Source: an uncultured Ruminococcus sp.
GTDB lineage: Bacteria > Bacillota > Clostridia > Oscillospirales > Acutalibacteraceae
Direction of reading: 5' to 3'
Length of the DNA: 52,916 bases
Assembly: GCA_902785425.1 (NCBI GenBank)
Contig: CACZYP010000037.1
Span: 1 to 52,916, forward strand
Below, piece after piece: positions 26,340 through 35,023 of this stretch (the stretch's first letter is position 1; each line of letters starts with the position of its first letter). Under the pieces are notes generated by a model. That model was not told where the DNA came from. It did no database searches and saw nothing but the letters and a program-made list of their open reading frames with translations. The position numbers and the translations under genes were made by a program.

Positions 26340-26532
26340 TTTCGCATCTCCTTTCTCGGTCTAAAGCAGCTAACTCATCGATGATCCTGCAAATCTCATC
26401 TTCTTTTTTCTTTGGCAGAGGATACCTTAACAGCTTACTAAAATTGCTGTCATGCATTCCCATAGCCTCGGCAACACGCCAAAGATAAATTCCGTTGAGC
26501 TTTGCGTATTCCTTGATAAATGAATTTTGCAT
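26326..26532 (-). CDS. Small XRE-like HTH protein
   Basis: 68 residues from the ATG at 26532 (GGAAG lies upstream with better spacing than for the ATG at 26538). IKEYAKLNGIYLWRVAEAMG, HDSNFSKLLR and KKEDEICRIIDELA follow a known pattern of short phage and ICE helix-turn-helix proteins. It is the first gene of the minus-strand operon, divergent from the plus-strand gene at 26671. The 138 bases between hold an AT-rich region that must contain both promoters; I could not assign them. Confidence 0.65.
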   Translation of the reverse strand: MQNSFIKEYAKLNGIYLWRVAEAMGMHDSNFSKLLRYPLPKKKEDEICRIIDELAALDRERRCENEEF

Positions 26533-26670
26533 TATCATACTTCCTTTCTAAACTAAAAATTAATATTTTTTTTGTATCTATTATTACTATACAACAAGAT
26601 AAATACCATAGAGAAACAGAACAGGAAACTAATTTTATTTTTTTATTTTCTGTGACAGGAGTGATGTTTT

Positions 26671-27822
26671 ATGAATAATACTGATGATATGATGAACGAT
26701 CTTTGGGTATGTAAATCCCTAAATGCCCCAAATCATCATTTCTGCATTTCTGAACAGGTGGATAATGCCCAAAATCACATATCTGAAAATAAAATCTTGT
26801 TTGGACAGGAAGTTGCCAATGTGTTGAATTCGATAGTCAATAATTGCCTGCATTGCAGAAGCATATCTGTTGAAGATAACTATGAATTCATTTCAAATGA
26901 ATCTGACATAGTTGTACGGGTGTTCACTCAAAGGGTCAACTGCTTAAAAGATTCAATCCGCGAACTTCTATCTTCATGTGAAGAAGCTAAACGCAATGGA
27001 AAAAATCGAATTATGAATTATATAGATCAGAAAAAGTTCTATCCGTATTATAATAAGCTAAAGGATCTCGCTTATTATGCAACTAAAATGACAAAAGAAT
27101 TTCCAAGTTATGTAGAAAAATATTTATCAAATGAAGATAGCTTGATCACAAGAGATTATAAAGCTATAATCCATAAGTATCCGGAAAATAGAATATTCAA
27201 CGGTATCGAATATGAGGTTTATTCTGTAAAAGATTATGAAGCATTTTTTGCATTAGATTTAGAGGAGTTGATGTTTGGAACTTCAAAATTCCCAAAGTAT
27301 TGCACTTGTTCCGAGTGCGGTAAATCGTTTGTTTCCAATCGTCGAAACTGCAGTTACTGTTCGGATTGTAGTAAACCTGAACTTGCTAAAAAACGTGCTA
27401 TAAACAGAAAAATCGCATGGCGTAAAGATGGGATTAATGAACTCAGTGAAAAGATTAACAATATTTATTATCAAAGAATAGCTCGTGCTGAGAATCACAT
27501 TTCAACAAAATACGATTCAGAAGAAACCTTGAATAGGTTAAAAGCTGAAAAAAAGGCTTTTATGAACAAGTTGGACTACTATAAAAAAGTAGTTAGAAAC
27601 CAAATCCGCCCCGATGAAACTGACACTAATTATGATCCTTCTATAAAAACAGAAGATGATTTAATAAACTGGCTTGATGAGGTGCGAGCTTACCTTAACA
27701 ACACAAAACTTGATAATCATTGTAACCTTATTCAGACAAATACCGATGTCAAGGAGAAATACCATGCCAAAGATGATGAGAAGGAAGAACGGGACGGGAT
27801 CGATTACGAAAGTGAAAGATAA
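26671..27822 (+). CDS. Zinc-ribbon protein upstream of the integrase
   Basis: 383 residues, no assigned function. The middle has two CxxC-type pairs, CTCSECGKSF and CSYCSDC, followed by AKKRAINRKIAWRK, an arrangement of zinc-ribbon proteins such as the DUF6076-like family of Firmicutes elements. The C-terminal third is coiled-coil-like and charged (about 270-383). AGGAG precedes the ATG. The end overlaps the integrase start by 59 bases, so the two are co-transcribed. Confidence 0.6.
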   Translation: MNNTDDMMNDLWVCKSLNAPNHHFCISEQVDNAQNHISENKILFGQEVANVLNSIVNNCLHCRSISVEDNYEFISNESDIVVRVFTQRVNCLKDSIRELLSSCEEAKRNGKNRIMNYIDQKKFYPYYNKLKDLAYYATKMTKEFPSYVEKYLSNEDSLITRDYKAIIHKYPENRIFNGIEYEVYSVKDYEAFFALDLEELMFGTSKFPKYCTCSECGKSFVSNRRNCSYCSDCSKPELAKKRAINRKIAWRKDGINELSEKINNIYYQRIARAENHISTKYDSEETLNRLKAEKKAFMNKLDYYKKVVRNQIRPDETDTNYDPSIKTEDDLINWLDEVRAYLNNTKLDNHCNLIQTNTDVKEKYHAKDDEKEERDGIDYESER

Positions 27823-28822
27823 TCGCCGCAACCGTTACAAGGTCTGTGTCACAACAGGTTGGGATAATACCGGAAAACAGTTAAGAAAAATTCTCGGTTA
27901 TTACCGCACAATGGACGAAGCAACCGTTGCACTTGCTAACTATAACGCAAATCCGTATGATATCACCGGTGGACGAGCTACATTTAAGGATGTATATGAA
28001 AGATGGAGCGAACAGAAGTATCCGACAGTAAGTGACTCAAACGTAAAGGGCTACACAGCCGCATATAAGCGCTGTGCGGCTCTTTACAACAAGCCGTTCA
28101 AAGACATCGGGGTCGATGATTTACAGTATATCGTTGATCGTGCCGATTGTAACTATCCTACACTACGCAAATTGAAAGTGCTTTTGTCACAGCTCTACAG
28201 CTATGCCGTACCTCGCAAGCTTACCGATAGAGACTACTCCGAGGCTGTAGATATTCAAAGGTACAAAAACAGGAATCCGAACAAGAAAAACAGAAGAGCG
28301 TTTACCTCTGATGAAATCTCAAAGATAAAAGCTCTTGACAGTACCGACGTGGCCAAAAGTGTTTTGATGCTAATTTACTCGGGGCTTCGTATAAGTGAGT
28401 TTACAAACCTAAAAAAGGAAAACTGCCATATTGAAGAACGATACATAGATATAATCGCATCTAAAACCGAAAACGGGATACGTAAAGTTCCGATCGCTGA
28501 AAAAACCTACGCTTTCTGGAAGTATTTCTATGGCAAACCTGATTCGGAGTACCTCCTTTCAATGGACGGACGCTGCTTTAACGGCAGCAAAGGCTACACA
28601 GCGTATAAGGATACATATTGGCTGCCATTAATGGAAACTCTTGAATTCGGTAAGCGTGACATTCATGAAACACGCCATACCTGTTCGACTTTGCTTTATG
28701 GAGCTGAGATATACCCTGCAAAGATAACTCGAATATTAGGTCACACGGGAAAGACTACAGCCGAAAATGTATATACTCACCTTGATATCCGTGAGCTGAT
28801 CGAGGCTATAAACAAGATTTAA
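27764..28822 (+). CDS. Tyrosine integrase
   Basis: 352 residues from the ATG at 27764, which has AAGGAG eight bases upstream; the frame back to 27674 lies in the preceding gene. An N-terminal AP2-like arm-binding part (NGTGSITKVKDNRRNRYK) is followed by a SAM-like core-binding domain and a catalytic domain with R209 (SGLRISEF), H301-x-x-R304, H327 and the nucleophile Y337 (ENVYTHL). It is the expected enzyme for the rpsI-end attachment sites, although it lies 5.2 kb from the nearest of them. Confidence 0.92.
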   Translation: MPKMMRRKNGTGSITKVKDNRRNRYKVCVTTGWDNTGKQLRKILGYYRTMDEATVALANYNANPYDITGGRATFKDVYERWSEQKYPTVSDSNVKGYTAAYKRCAALYNKPFKDIGVDDLQYIVDRADCNYPTLRKLKVLLSQLYSYAVPRKLTDRDYSEAVDIQRYKNRNPNKKNRRAFTSDEISKIKALDSTDVAKSVLMLIYSGLRISEFTNLKKENCHIEERYIDIIASKTENGIRKVPIAEKTYAFWKYFYGKPDSEYLLSMDGRCFNGSKGYTAYKDTYWLPLMETLEFGKRDIHETRHTCSTLLYGAEIYPAKITRILGHTGKTTAENVYTHLDIRELIEAINKI

Positions 28823-28828
28823 AAAACC

Positions 28829-28861
28829 GGCGTCCGGATCACTTGTTATGATCCGGACGCC
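28829..28861. terminator. Terminator between integrase and LRR-dockerin gene
   Basis: A 13-bp perfect stem GGCGTCCGGATCA / TGATCCGGACGCC with a seven-base loop. The minus strand continues GGTTTTTT, making a good terminator for the LRR-dockerin gene; the plus side is weaker. Confidence 0.8.
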
Positions 28862-28881
28862 ATATTCTTATATTCTGTATA

Positions 28882-30360
28882 TCACACAAGCGGGGTGTTT
28901 ACCATGCTGTCCGCCGACGCAAGACCGACGCTGTATCGAAGTACCTCAAGAGCGTCGTTCGACGTGATCTGACCGTCGAGGTCTACATCGGCAAGGTTCT
29001 TCTGATCGGCTGTAAGTTCTCCGAGACCTACGCTGGTACGCAGGATAGCAAGAGCATCGTTCGACGTTATCTCACCGTCGCCGTCTACGTCTCCGTATTT
29101 GCCCTTGGGACGCTCGAGAAGCTCATACGCGATATTCTTCTCTTTTGCGTACTTCTCGGCATAGGAGTCGGGGTAGCATTTTATAACAACATCCTTGCTG
29201 TTGCTGAAAGCGTAGTCGTTGATCTTCTCCACGGAATCGGGAAGTGTTATGCTCTTCAGCGAATCGCATGATCCGAACGCTTCGTATTCAAGAGCCTTTA
29301 CCGCTCCTGTGATCTCAACCGTTTCAAGCTGCTTACACTTTGCAAAGCAGCTGTTCGGAACGGCTTCAAGGTTTCCGCGTATTATTACGCTCTTAACACC
29401 GGAATCAATAAAGGCGTTGCTTCCGATCTTAGTCGTTTTTCTCGGTATTTCAATGCTTTCCAGAGCAGAGGTTGCCATAAACGCTTCGTTGTCTATCATT
29501 TCAAGAGAAGTTGGCAGCGTAATTGATCTAAGCGATGTACAGCTTCTGAAAGCTGCCTGACCGATCGTCTTTATGGTGTTTGGCATTTTTACTTCCGTAA
29601 GGCTCGGATTCTCGGCAAACGAATAGGTCGGTATCGTTTCGAGTCCCTTGCCGATCGTCACGCTTGCGAGTGAATCGCAGTTTCTGAACGTGTGCCCTGC
29701 CAATTCGGTCAGGCTGTCGGGAAGAACTACCGATTTTATACCATCGCAGCCCTCAAACGCGGACTGCCCTATTTTCTTTACGGAATTTCCAAGCTTAAGC
29801 TCGCTTGCAGCTGAGCATTTTAAAAATGCGTTAGCCTCGATCGTCTTTACGGTATCGGGCAGAATGATTTTGCCGAGCGATTTATCGCCTGCAAAAGCCT
29901 GATTTCCGATAAATTCGAGAGAATCACCAAAGCTCAGCGTTTTGAGCTTCGGGCAAGCGCTGAAAGCCATGTCTTCGATTGTTTTGACGTGAGCCGGCAT
30001 TTTAACATTTTCGAGTAAATCACAGGAGTGAAATGCACAAGTACCGATCTCGATGACCGTATCGGGAAGCGTGACGCTCACAAGCTCCTTGCACTCCTGA
30101 AACGAGTTGTTTCCGATAACGGTAACGGGAGCGCCGTTGACAGTTGACGGCACCTCGATACTTGCTGCCGTGCCGCAGTACTTTTTGATCTTGACAGTTC
30201 CGTCGCTGAGGACCTCGCAGTCAAAAGCATCGTCTGCTTCAGACGCATAGCTCTCCAATACGGCGCCGCTTTCACCGGGCACATTGTACGCTTCCGCCGA
30301 GATCGGTGCTGCTGCAAGCATCAACGCTGCGAGGGTCACTGAAATAATTTGTTTTTTCAT
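28882..30360 (-). CDS. Secreted LRR (BspA-like) protein with dockerin
   Basis: 492 residues from the ATG at 30360 (GGAGG lies nine bases upstream; the longer frame to 30456 lacks a site). A signal peptide is at 1-22 (KKQIISVTLAALMLAAAPISAEA-like). Then follow about fifteen LRR_5 repeats of the type I-G-x-x-A-F-x-x-C-x-x-L-x-x-V-x-L-P. A type I dockerin (about 421-481) has two calcium loops, DVDGDGEITSNDAL and DVDLDGQITSNDAL. Dockerins bind cohesins, so this protein could dock on a scaffoldin such as the one at 35816. The repeats usually serve adhesion or protein binding. Confidence 0.88.
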   Translation of the reverse strand: MKKQIISVTLAALMLAAAPISAEAYNVPGESGAVLESYASEADDAFDCEVLSDGTVKIKKYCGTAASIEVPSTVNGAPVTVIGNNSFQECKELVSVTLPDTVIEIGTCAFHSCDLLENVKMPAHVKTIEDMAFSACPKLKTLSFGDSLEFIGNQAFAGDKSLGKIILPDTVKTIEANAFLKCSAASELKLGNSVKKIGQSAFEGCDGIKSVVLPDSLTELAGHTFRNCDSLASVTIGKGLETIPTYSFAENPSLTEVKMPNTIKTIGQAAFRSCTSLRSITLPTSLEMIDNEAFMATSALESIEIPRKTTKIGSNAFIDSGVKSVIIRGNLEAVPNSCFAKCKQLETVEITGAVKALEYEAFGSCDSLKSITLPDSVEKINDYAFSNSKDVVIKCYPDSYAEKYAKEKNIAYELLERPKGKYGDVDGDGEITSNDALAILRTSVGLGELTADQKNLADVDLDGQITSNDALEVLRYSVGLASADSMVNTPLV

Positions 30361-30442
30361 TTTGGTTATTTCCTCCGTTTTTCTTGGCTTATAAGTATAT
30401 CTTGATACACCTATCAGTTTTATCCTGTAGAAATTTGTAAAA

Positions 30443-31795
30443 TCAGTTTCCGACAACCATCAATTCTTTGACCGGTTCGTTCTGACCTTCAGCATCAATA
30501 AGAACAGTTGCCGTTGCATAATTATCTACATACGTTCTTATGTTTCCGTCTTCCGTCTGTTCCCAACTACCTTCGCCGATAACATAAGTAAACGAATAGT
30601 CAGTAACATCTTCATTAAGTTCAATATCTCTTACGCCGATCATTGAAACAGAAGCTCCGTCTCCAAAGCTTATCATACCTGTATCGCCGTTTACTTCCAA
30701 GAACAGTTTTGTAGAACCTTTTCCATTTGTCCAGTAACCTCTTGTGAAATTGCCCTTATCTGAGAAATAACCGTCATACTTCAAGTTTTCGTCATAAACA
30801 ACATAAGGCATACTGTCTCCGATCTTGCTTTCAAATTCATCAAGCTTAAAATCGCAGATGGAATAGCGTTGACCGTTTACCCAAAGGTATTCATAAAGGT
30901 GTTCATCACCCTCGACTGTTTTTTTGAGCGCAGATGCATTGCTGTCTGTCGGTTTCTCTTTTGTATCGCTGTCGGTAGAATTATAAGAAATTGCTTTGCT
31001 GTCGGTTTCTGTATTTGTCGTTATCATGGCCTCGGAAACGACCCATTCTTCTTCACTATCTTCCTCGTTGCATTTACAATAGAAGTATACCGCAACATAA
31101 TCATCAATATAAATGTTGAACGTAAATTTATCATCTTCGACAAATTTGTACTTACTCGGCATTTTCCAGGCAGTTGCAAGTTCGGGAACCGGCATATCTT
31201 TTCCAAGATTCAGATTACCCGCCATACTACCAAGTGCAAGCGCATCGCTTGAATCAAAATCAGTAAACACTATCGAGTCGATCTTTCCGCTTTCATCTCT
31301 GTCAATAAACATTTTTGTCGTGCCCTCTTTGGGCAAACCGTAGCCTTTTCCCGAAAAGCCAAATTCATCTGCAAAAATACCGCTGTACTGCTCGTTAAGT
31401 GGTGTAAAAGGAGCACCTAAATACTCCGAATACTCTATAATATCATTCGGAACTTCTTCGTACTCCGCATTGTATTCTTCCTGATAGATCGAATAACTGT
31501 ATCTTCCTCTTTTGTCTCCGTCAGTGATACTTATCGTAAAGCTCTCATATAAATGTTTTCCGCCTTTGTACGTTGGTTCAATTTTACTCTCGGTTTGTAA
31601 CGACTCAGCAGAGCTCTCTGTGCTGTCATTTTGATTACTTTCTACAGTGCTTGAAGTAATATCTGAAGTCGTTTCATTAGGATATTCAGGAAGAGGTTTA
31701 TCCTCATTTTTGGCTGAGCCTCCGCACGCTGTCATCGTTACCGCAAGCACCGCAGTCATGATAAATGCCACTGCTCTATTTGTTTTTCGGGTCAT
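30443..31795 (-). CDS. Lipoprotein with two related halves
   Basis: 450 residues. A lipobox (VTMTAC, Cys near 24) follows a hydrophobic signal, then a Ser/Thr/Glu-rich linker to about 75. Two halves (about 78-250 and 290-450) share order and words: HLYESFTI with HLYEYLWV, GTTKMFID with GSTKLFLE, and closing YIDDYVAVYF with YVDNYATATV, which points to an internal duplication. The family is not recognised; the protein is probably surface-exposed. The start is the ATG at 31795. It lies 82 bases upstream of the LRR-dockerin start on the same strand. Confidence 0.7.
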   Translation of the reverse strand: MTRKTNRAVAFIMTAVLAVTMTACGGSAKNEDKPLPEYPNETTSDITSSTVESNQNDSTESSAESLQTESKIEPTYKGGKHLYESFTISITDGDKRGRYSYSIYQEEYNAEYEEVPNDIIEYSEYLGAPFTPLNEQYSGIFADEFGFSGKGYGLPKEGTTKMFIDRDESGKIDSIVFTDFDSSDALALGSMAGNLNLGKDMPVPELATAWKMPSKYKFVEDDKFTFNIYIDDYVAVYFYCKCNEEDSEEEWVVSEAMITTNTETDSKAISYNSTDSDTKEKPTDSNASALKKTVEGDEHLYEYLWVNGQRYSICDFKLDEFESKIGDSMPYVVYDENLKYDGYFSDKGNFTRGYWTNGKGSTKLFLEVNGDTGMISFGDGASVSMIGVRDIELNEDVTDYSFTYVIGEGSWEQTEDGNIRTYVDNYATATVLIDAEGQNEPVKELMVVGN

Positions 31796-31876
31796 AGTAT
31801 TTTCCTCCTCTGTAAAATCATATTGAAGATTAAGCCGAACGCCGTGAAACGGTGCTCGGCTTGAAATAAATTAATT

Positions 31877-33037
31877 TTATTGCTCGACAGTTTTTTCGTA
31901 GGTGTACTCTGCGATGTTCTTTGTAACACAGTCGTTGAACATACTGTCAAGATCAGCATAACCGGTGTATGTATAAAAATTCACGGAGCCCCATGAGTAT
32001 TTTCCGTACTTGCTCTTCACAGAATAACTGTAGCGCTCTGGCATCTGAACTCCGCTGAGATTTACAGAACACGTTCCGTCGGGCAGTATCATAATGTCGT
32101 CAAAACGGCAGTAGGTGTAATACGTTTCTTCACCTTTTTCCACAGGAGTTTTGCTGTCTGCACCCTCCTTAACACCTGTAACGGTTGCGGTGTTTTTGTA
32201 AACGCAGTAAAGTATATTGTTTTTTGATGTAGAAAAGCCCTCTTTCGGAGCAAGGAAAAAGTAACCTAAAAACTCCGAGCTTTTCAGCGAGTTGCCCTCA
32301 GCCCATGTTGCCACAGATGCCAAAATGCTGTCGTTTGCCTGACTTTTCATTTTATCCTTTGTTTCGTCGGGGATATCGTCGAGCTTAGCCGCATAGCTTG
32401 CAAGACCATCGACCGTATATTCATTTTCCGTTTTGGAAAACACCTTGCCATGCTCTGAAGCATAATCGCTCATGCCGGATCTCGGTTCGGCAGTAACCGT
32501 CACTTTATCTCCGTTTGAAAGCCCCGCACTTTTATCTGCGCTGAATGAAATATCGTCCTGCTCCGATGAAATCGTAACTGTTCCGTTAGGAGCAACGCCG
32601 TCAAAGGTTACCTTTACGCCATCGAACGGGTCAAACTCCTCAACCTTATCAAGCCCCTCCACTGTCACGGTGACAGGCTCTCCGACAAGATCAAACGCAT
32701 ATTCCTCCGTCATGCTGTCTATCTTCGGTGTGATAGTGACCGTATCGCCGTTTGAAAGTTTCTCGTTCGGCTCGATATCGTAATCGACAACCATTTCAAG
32801 AGCGTATTCGACCTGCTCGATCTGCTCGTTTGTAACACTTTTCGCCTTGCTGTAGTAATCCTGCACGTCGCTTATCCAGCCATACTCGTTTTCAAGCTCA
32901 CACTTGCCGTAACCGTCGCTGCCCTTAAACTTGACCTCCATTGTCTTTGTTACATCAAATGATCTTCGTCCGCAAGCAGTCAAAACAACACTTACTGTTA
33001 CTGCTGCAAGAGCAATAGATATAATCTGTTTTTTCAT
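31877..33037 (-). CDS. Lipoprotein with Ig/bacterial-surface-like repeats
   Basis: 386 residues from the ATG at 33037 (GAGGAGG upstream). The lipobox is VVLTAC. After the anchor comes a domain with the repeated phrase LSNGDTVTITPKID / LSNGDKVTVTAEP and GVKVTFDGVAPNGTV, which suggests tandem beta-sandwich modules of a kind seen in Firmicutes lipoproteins. The C-terminal part (about 215-386) is unassigned. The gene starts 22 bases after the stop of the membrane-protein gene and probably shares its transcript. Confidence 0.7.
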   Translation of the reverse strand: MKKQIISIALAAVTVSVVLTACGRRSFDVTKTMEVKFKGSDGYGKCELENEYGWISDVQDYYSKAKSVTNEQIEQVEYALEMVVDYDIEPNEKLSNGDTVTITPKIDSMTEEYAFDLVGEPVTVTVEGLDKVEEFDPFDGVKVTFDGVAPNGTVTISSEQDDISFSADKSAGLSNGDKVTVTAEPRSGMSDYASEHGKVFSKTENEYTVDGLASYAAKLDDIPDETKDKMKSQANDSILASVATWAEGNSLKSSEFLGYFFLAPKEGFSTSKNNILYCVYKNTATVTGVKEGADSKTPVEKGEETYYTYCRFDDIMILPDGTCSVNLSGVQMPERYSYSVKSKYGKYSWGSVNFYTYTGYADLDSMFNDCVTKNIAEYTYEKTVEQ

Positions 33038-33059
33038 TAGTTTTTGCCTCCTCGTCTTG

Positions 33060-33479
33060 TTACTGAACATCCGTGGTTTGTGTAGACTGTGGAGCTGCTT
33101 GGACACTTGCTTTTTTGTCGTTCTTTTTCATAATCAGATACTTTATAAGATCGACCAGCATAAACAGCCAACCGCCGAAGGTCGGAATAAGAAGTACGAG
33201 CAGCAAAAATGCCATCCAGCCCACAACGGGGATAAAAAGAAGAACCTTTAGCTTATCGAAAATAATGTCAATGTGCGAAAAACCGGGAATAATTCCACCT
33301 ACTATGAGCGCCACGAGTATTCCTTGCAAAAAGGCTTCGTTTGCCGTTTTCGCCAAAGCGTTACTGCCGGACATAAAATGATCCACGATTATCGCTATGT
33401 AAAGAATAATGCTGATAACCCCAAAAACTATTGCAACTATGCCTCGTATCTTTGTCGTTTTTCTTTGTTCGATATCCAT
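33060..33479 (-). CDS. Small membrane protein, three helices
   Basis: 139 residues with hydrophobic helices near 12-34, 50-66 and 82-112 and a charged, Gln-rich cytoplasmic-type tail (KKNDKKASVQAAPQSTQTT). No family is recognised. TTTGGAGGAATC precedes the ATG. It is the first gene of a probable two-gene operon with the lipoprotein at 31877. Confidence 0.6.
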   Translation of the reverse strand: MDIEQRKTTKIRGIVAIVFGVISIILYIAIIVDHFMSGSNALAKTANEAFLQGILVALIVGGIIPGFSHIDIIFDKLKVLLFIPVVGWMAFLLLVLLIPTFGGWLFMLVDLIKYLIMKKNDKKASVQAAPQSTQTTDVQ

Positions 33480-33690
33480 AATGATTCCTCCAAAAATATT
33501 ATTAAAAGTAAGTGAGATCAGTTGAAGGTATTAAACGATCATGATCAACACACAAATCTAACATAGTGAGTATAGCACAACAGAATCTTAGCTGTCAATA
33601 GTTACAGCTGATATTTCTTTTAACTTTCACATTATTCGACTAAGCACTAAAATTAAAATATACTTTGCAATATAGAGAGGTTCGTCGAAT

Positions 33691-33936
33691 ATGGGACAGA
33701 TCATCATCACGCTGGAGGACTACCGCAAGGCACATAACATCAGCAAATACAGCATAATCAAAAACTGCGGTGTGAGCGCCACGCAGTTAAACAGCTACTG
33801 CAACAACAAAATTTCGCGGGTCGATCTGCCCGTTCTTGCGCGTATCTGCGACTATTTAGGCTGCGAGGTCGGCGATCTGCTGGAATACGTGCCGGACGAG
33901 CCGATGAAAGAGCACGAGCACGATATCGACATATAA
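33691..33936 (+). CDS. XRE-family HTH regulator
   Basis: 81 residues. The Cro/C1-type helix-turn-helix is clear: NISKYSIIKNCGVSATQLN, SRVDLPVLARICDYLGCEVGDLLEY. These short XRE proteins act as repressors in phages and toxin-antitoxin or defence loci. GAGAGG precedes the ATG, and a terminator follows at once. It is the last gene before the arm repeats and rpsI end, where element regulators are often found. The 211 bases before it contain no other gene. Confidence 0.8.
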   Translation: MGQIIITLEDYRKAHNISKYSIIKNCGVSATQLNSYCNNKISRVDLPVLARICDYLGCEVGDLLEYVPDEPMKEHEHDIDI

Positions 33937-33938
33937 CG

Positions 33939-33971
33939 AAAATGAGGCGCCGATCGACGTCTCATTTTCTC
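33939..33971 (+). terminator. Terminator after the XRE gene
   Basis: AAAATGAGGCG (33939-33949) pairs with CGTCTCATTTT (33958-33968), one G-U pair, followed by CTC. The A/T parts allow action in both directions. Confidence 0.6.
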
Positions 33972-33981
33972 TAAATCATTT

Positions 33982-34011
33982 GGGTGCTGTATGGGTGCTG
34001 TACGGGTGCTG
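33982..34011. repeat. Three GGGTGCTG arm-type repeats, 11-bp period
   Basis: GGGTGCTG occurs at 33982, 33993 and 34004, exactly 11 bp apart and ending 36 bp from the rpsI-end core. The same word occurs twice at 11-bp spacing beside the other two core copies. Arm-type sites bound by the N-terminal domain of tyrosine integrases look like this. Confidence 0.65.
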
Positions 34012-34046
34012 CAATATATTTTTCAGCCGTTTCCACAATGTCATAC

Positions 34047-34129
34047 AAACCGCAAAAACCCCACAGGAAAGCCCTGTGGGGTGGATTTGTGATATTGTAC
34101 CTTGCGGTAAAATTATCTCTTCGAGAACT
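34047..34129 (-). other. Genuine rpsI terminator and attachment-site copy 3
   Basis: On the minus strand the rpsI stop is followed by a spacer and a 10-bp stem CCCCACAGG / CCTGTGGGG (34058-34082, AAAGC loop on the plus strand) with a T-run, the natural terminator of rplM-rpsI. The whole unit is repeated at 14380 and 4062, so it is also the right-hand attachment site of island 2. Confidence 0.75.
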
Positions 34130-34514
34130 GCGGAGCACGACGAGCTGCTTTGAGGCCGTACTTCTTTCTTTCCTTCATTCTCGGGTCTCTTGTGAGGAAG
34201 CCTGCCTTCTTGAGTGCGCCTCTGAGGTTCTCGGAGTCGTACTGGAGAAGTGCTCTTGAAATACCGTGACGGATTGCACCTGCCTGACCTGTTACGCCGC
34301 CGCCTGCAACTCTGCAAACGATGTCGAACTTGTCTGCTGTGTCCGTAAGGTTAAGAGGCTGTCTTACAATAACCTTAAGAGTTTCGAGACCGAAGTAATC
34401 GTCGATGTCTCTGTCGTTGATTGTGATCTTGCCGGTGCCCTTGTAAATTCTTACTCTTGCAACCGAGCTCTTTCTTCTGCCTGTGCCGTAGAAGTAATTT
34501 GAATTATCGTACAT
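34113..34514 (-). CDS. rpsI: 30S ribosomal protein S9
   Basis: 133 residues, full length. [19 protein letters not shown] at the start, [19 protein letters not shown] in the middle and the conserved basic end RRAPQFSKR are diagnostic of S9/uS9, a small-subunit protein whose tail reaches the P-site tRNA. It follows rplM by 17 bases in the usual rplM-rpsI operon. The 3' end, including QFSKR and the stop, is the sequence duplicated at the two other attachment-site copies, so integration leaves the S9 sequence intact. Confidence 0.98.
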   Translation of the reverse strand: MYDNSNYFYGTGRRKSSVARVRIYKGTGKITINDRDIDDYFGLETLKVIVRQPLNLTDTADKFDIVCRVAGGGVTGQAGAIRHGISRALLQYDSENLRGALKKAGFLTRDPRMKERKKYGLKAARRAPQFSKR

Positions 34515-34531
34515 TGTTTAGTCCTCCTTCC

Positions 34532-34960
34532 TTACAGTTCAAAAGCTTCGGGCTTCTGTGCTGCGTGTGTGTGCTCTGCGCCTGCGAAGAGACGGAGTCT
34601 GAGAAGAGCGTCTCTGCCGATGGAGTTGTGGGGAACCATGCCCTTAACTGCAAGCTCCATTGCCTTTGTCGGCTTTGTTGCCATAAGTGTGTCGTAGCGT
34701 GTCTCCTTGAGGTGACCTACGTAACCTGTGTGGCGCTGCCACTTCTTCTGTGTGAGCTTGTTGCCTGTGAGCAGAGCTTTTTCACAGTTGATGATTATAA
34801 CGTGATCGCCGCAGTCAACGTGCGGTGTGAATGTGGGCTTGTGCTTGCCTCTGAGCAGAACTGCTGCCTGAGCGGCTACACGGCCGAGCGGCTTGCCTGC
34901 AGCATCGATAACGTACCACTTGCGCTCAACTTCGCCTTTTTTAGCCATAAAAGTTGACAT
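34532..34960 (-). CDS. rplM: 50S ribosomal protein L13
   Basis: 142 residues, typical length of L13/uL13. The N-terminus [19 protein letters not shown], then [29 protein letters not shown] and [20 protein letters not shown] are the conserved family segments. L13 is an early-binding protein of the large subunit. The gene is first in the operon with rpsI and has a GGGAGGAA ribosome site. Confidence 0.98.
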   Translation of the reverse strand: MSTFMAKKGEVERKWYVIDAAGKPLGRVAAQAAVLLRGKHKPTFTPHVDCGDHVIIINCEKALLTGNKLTQKKWQRHTGYVGHLKETRYDTLMATKPTKAMELAVKGMVPHNSIGRDALLRLRLFAGAEHTHAAQKPEAFEL

Positions 34961-35023
34961 ATTCTTGTTCCTCCCGAAAAAGTATTGAAATAACGGCGCT
35001 CTCTTTGCGCCTGATGCTTAAAT

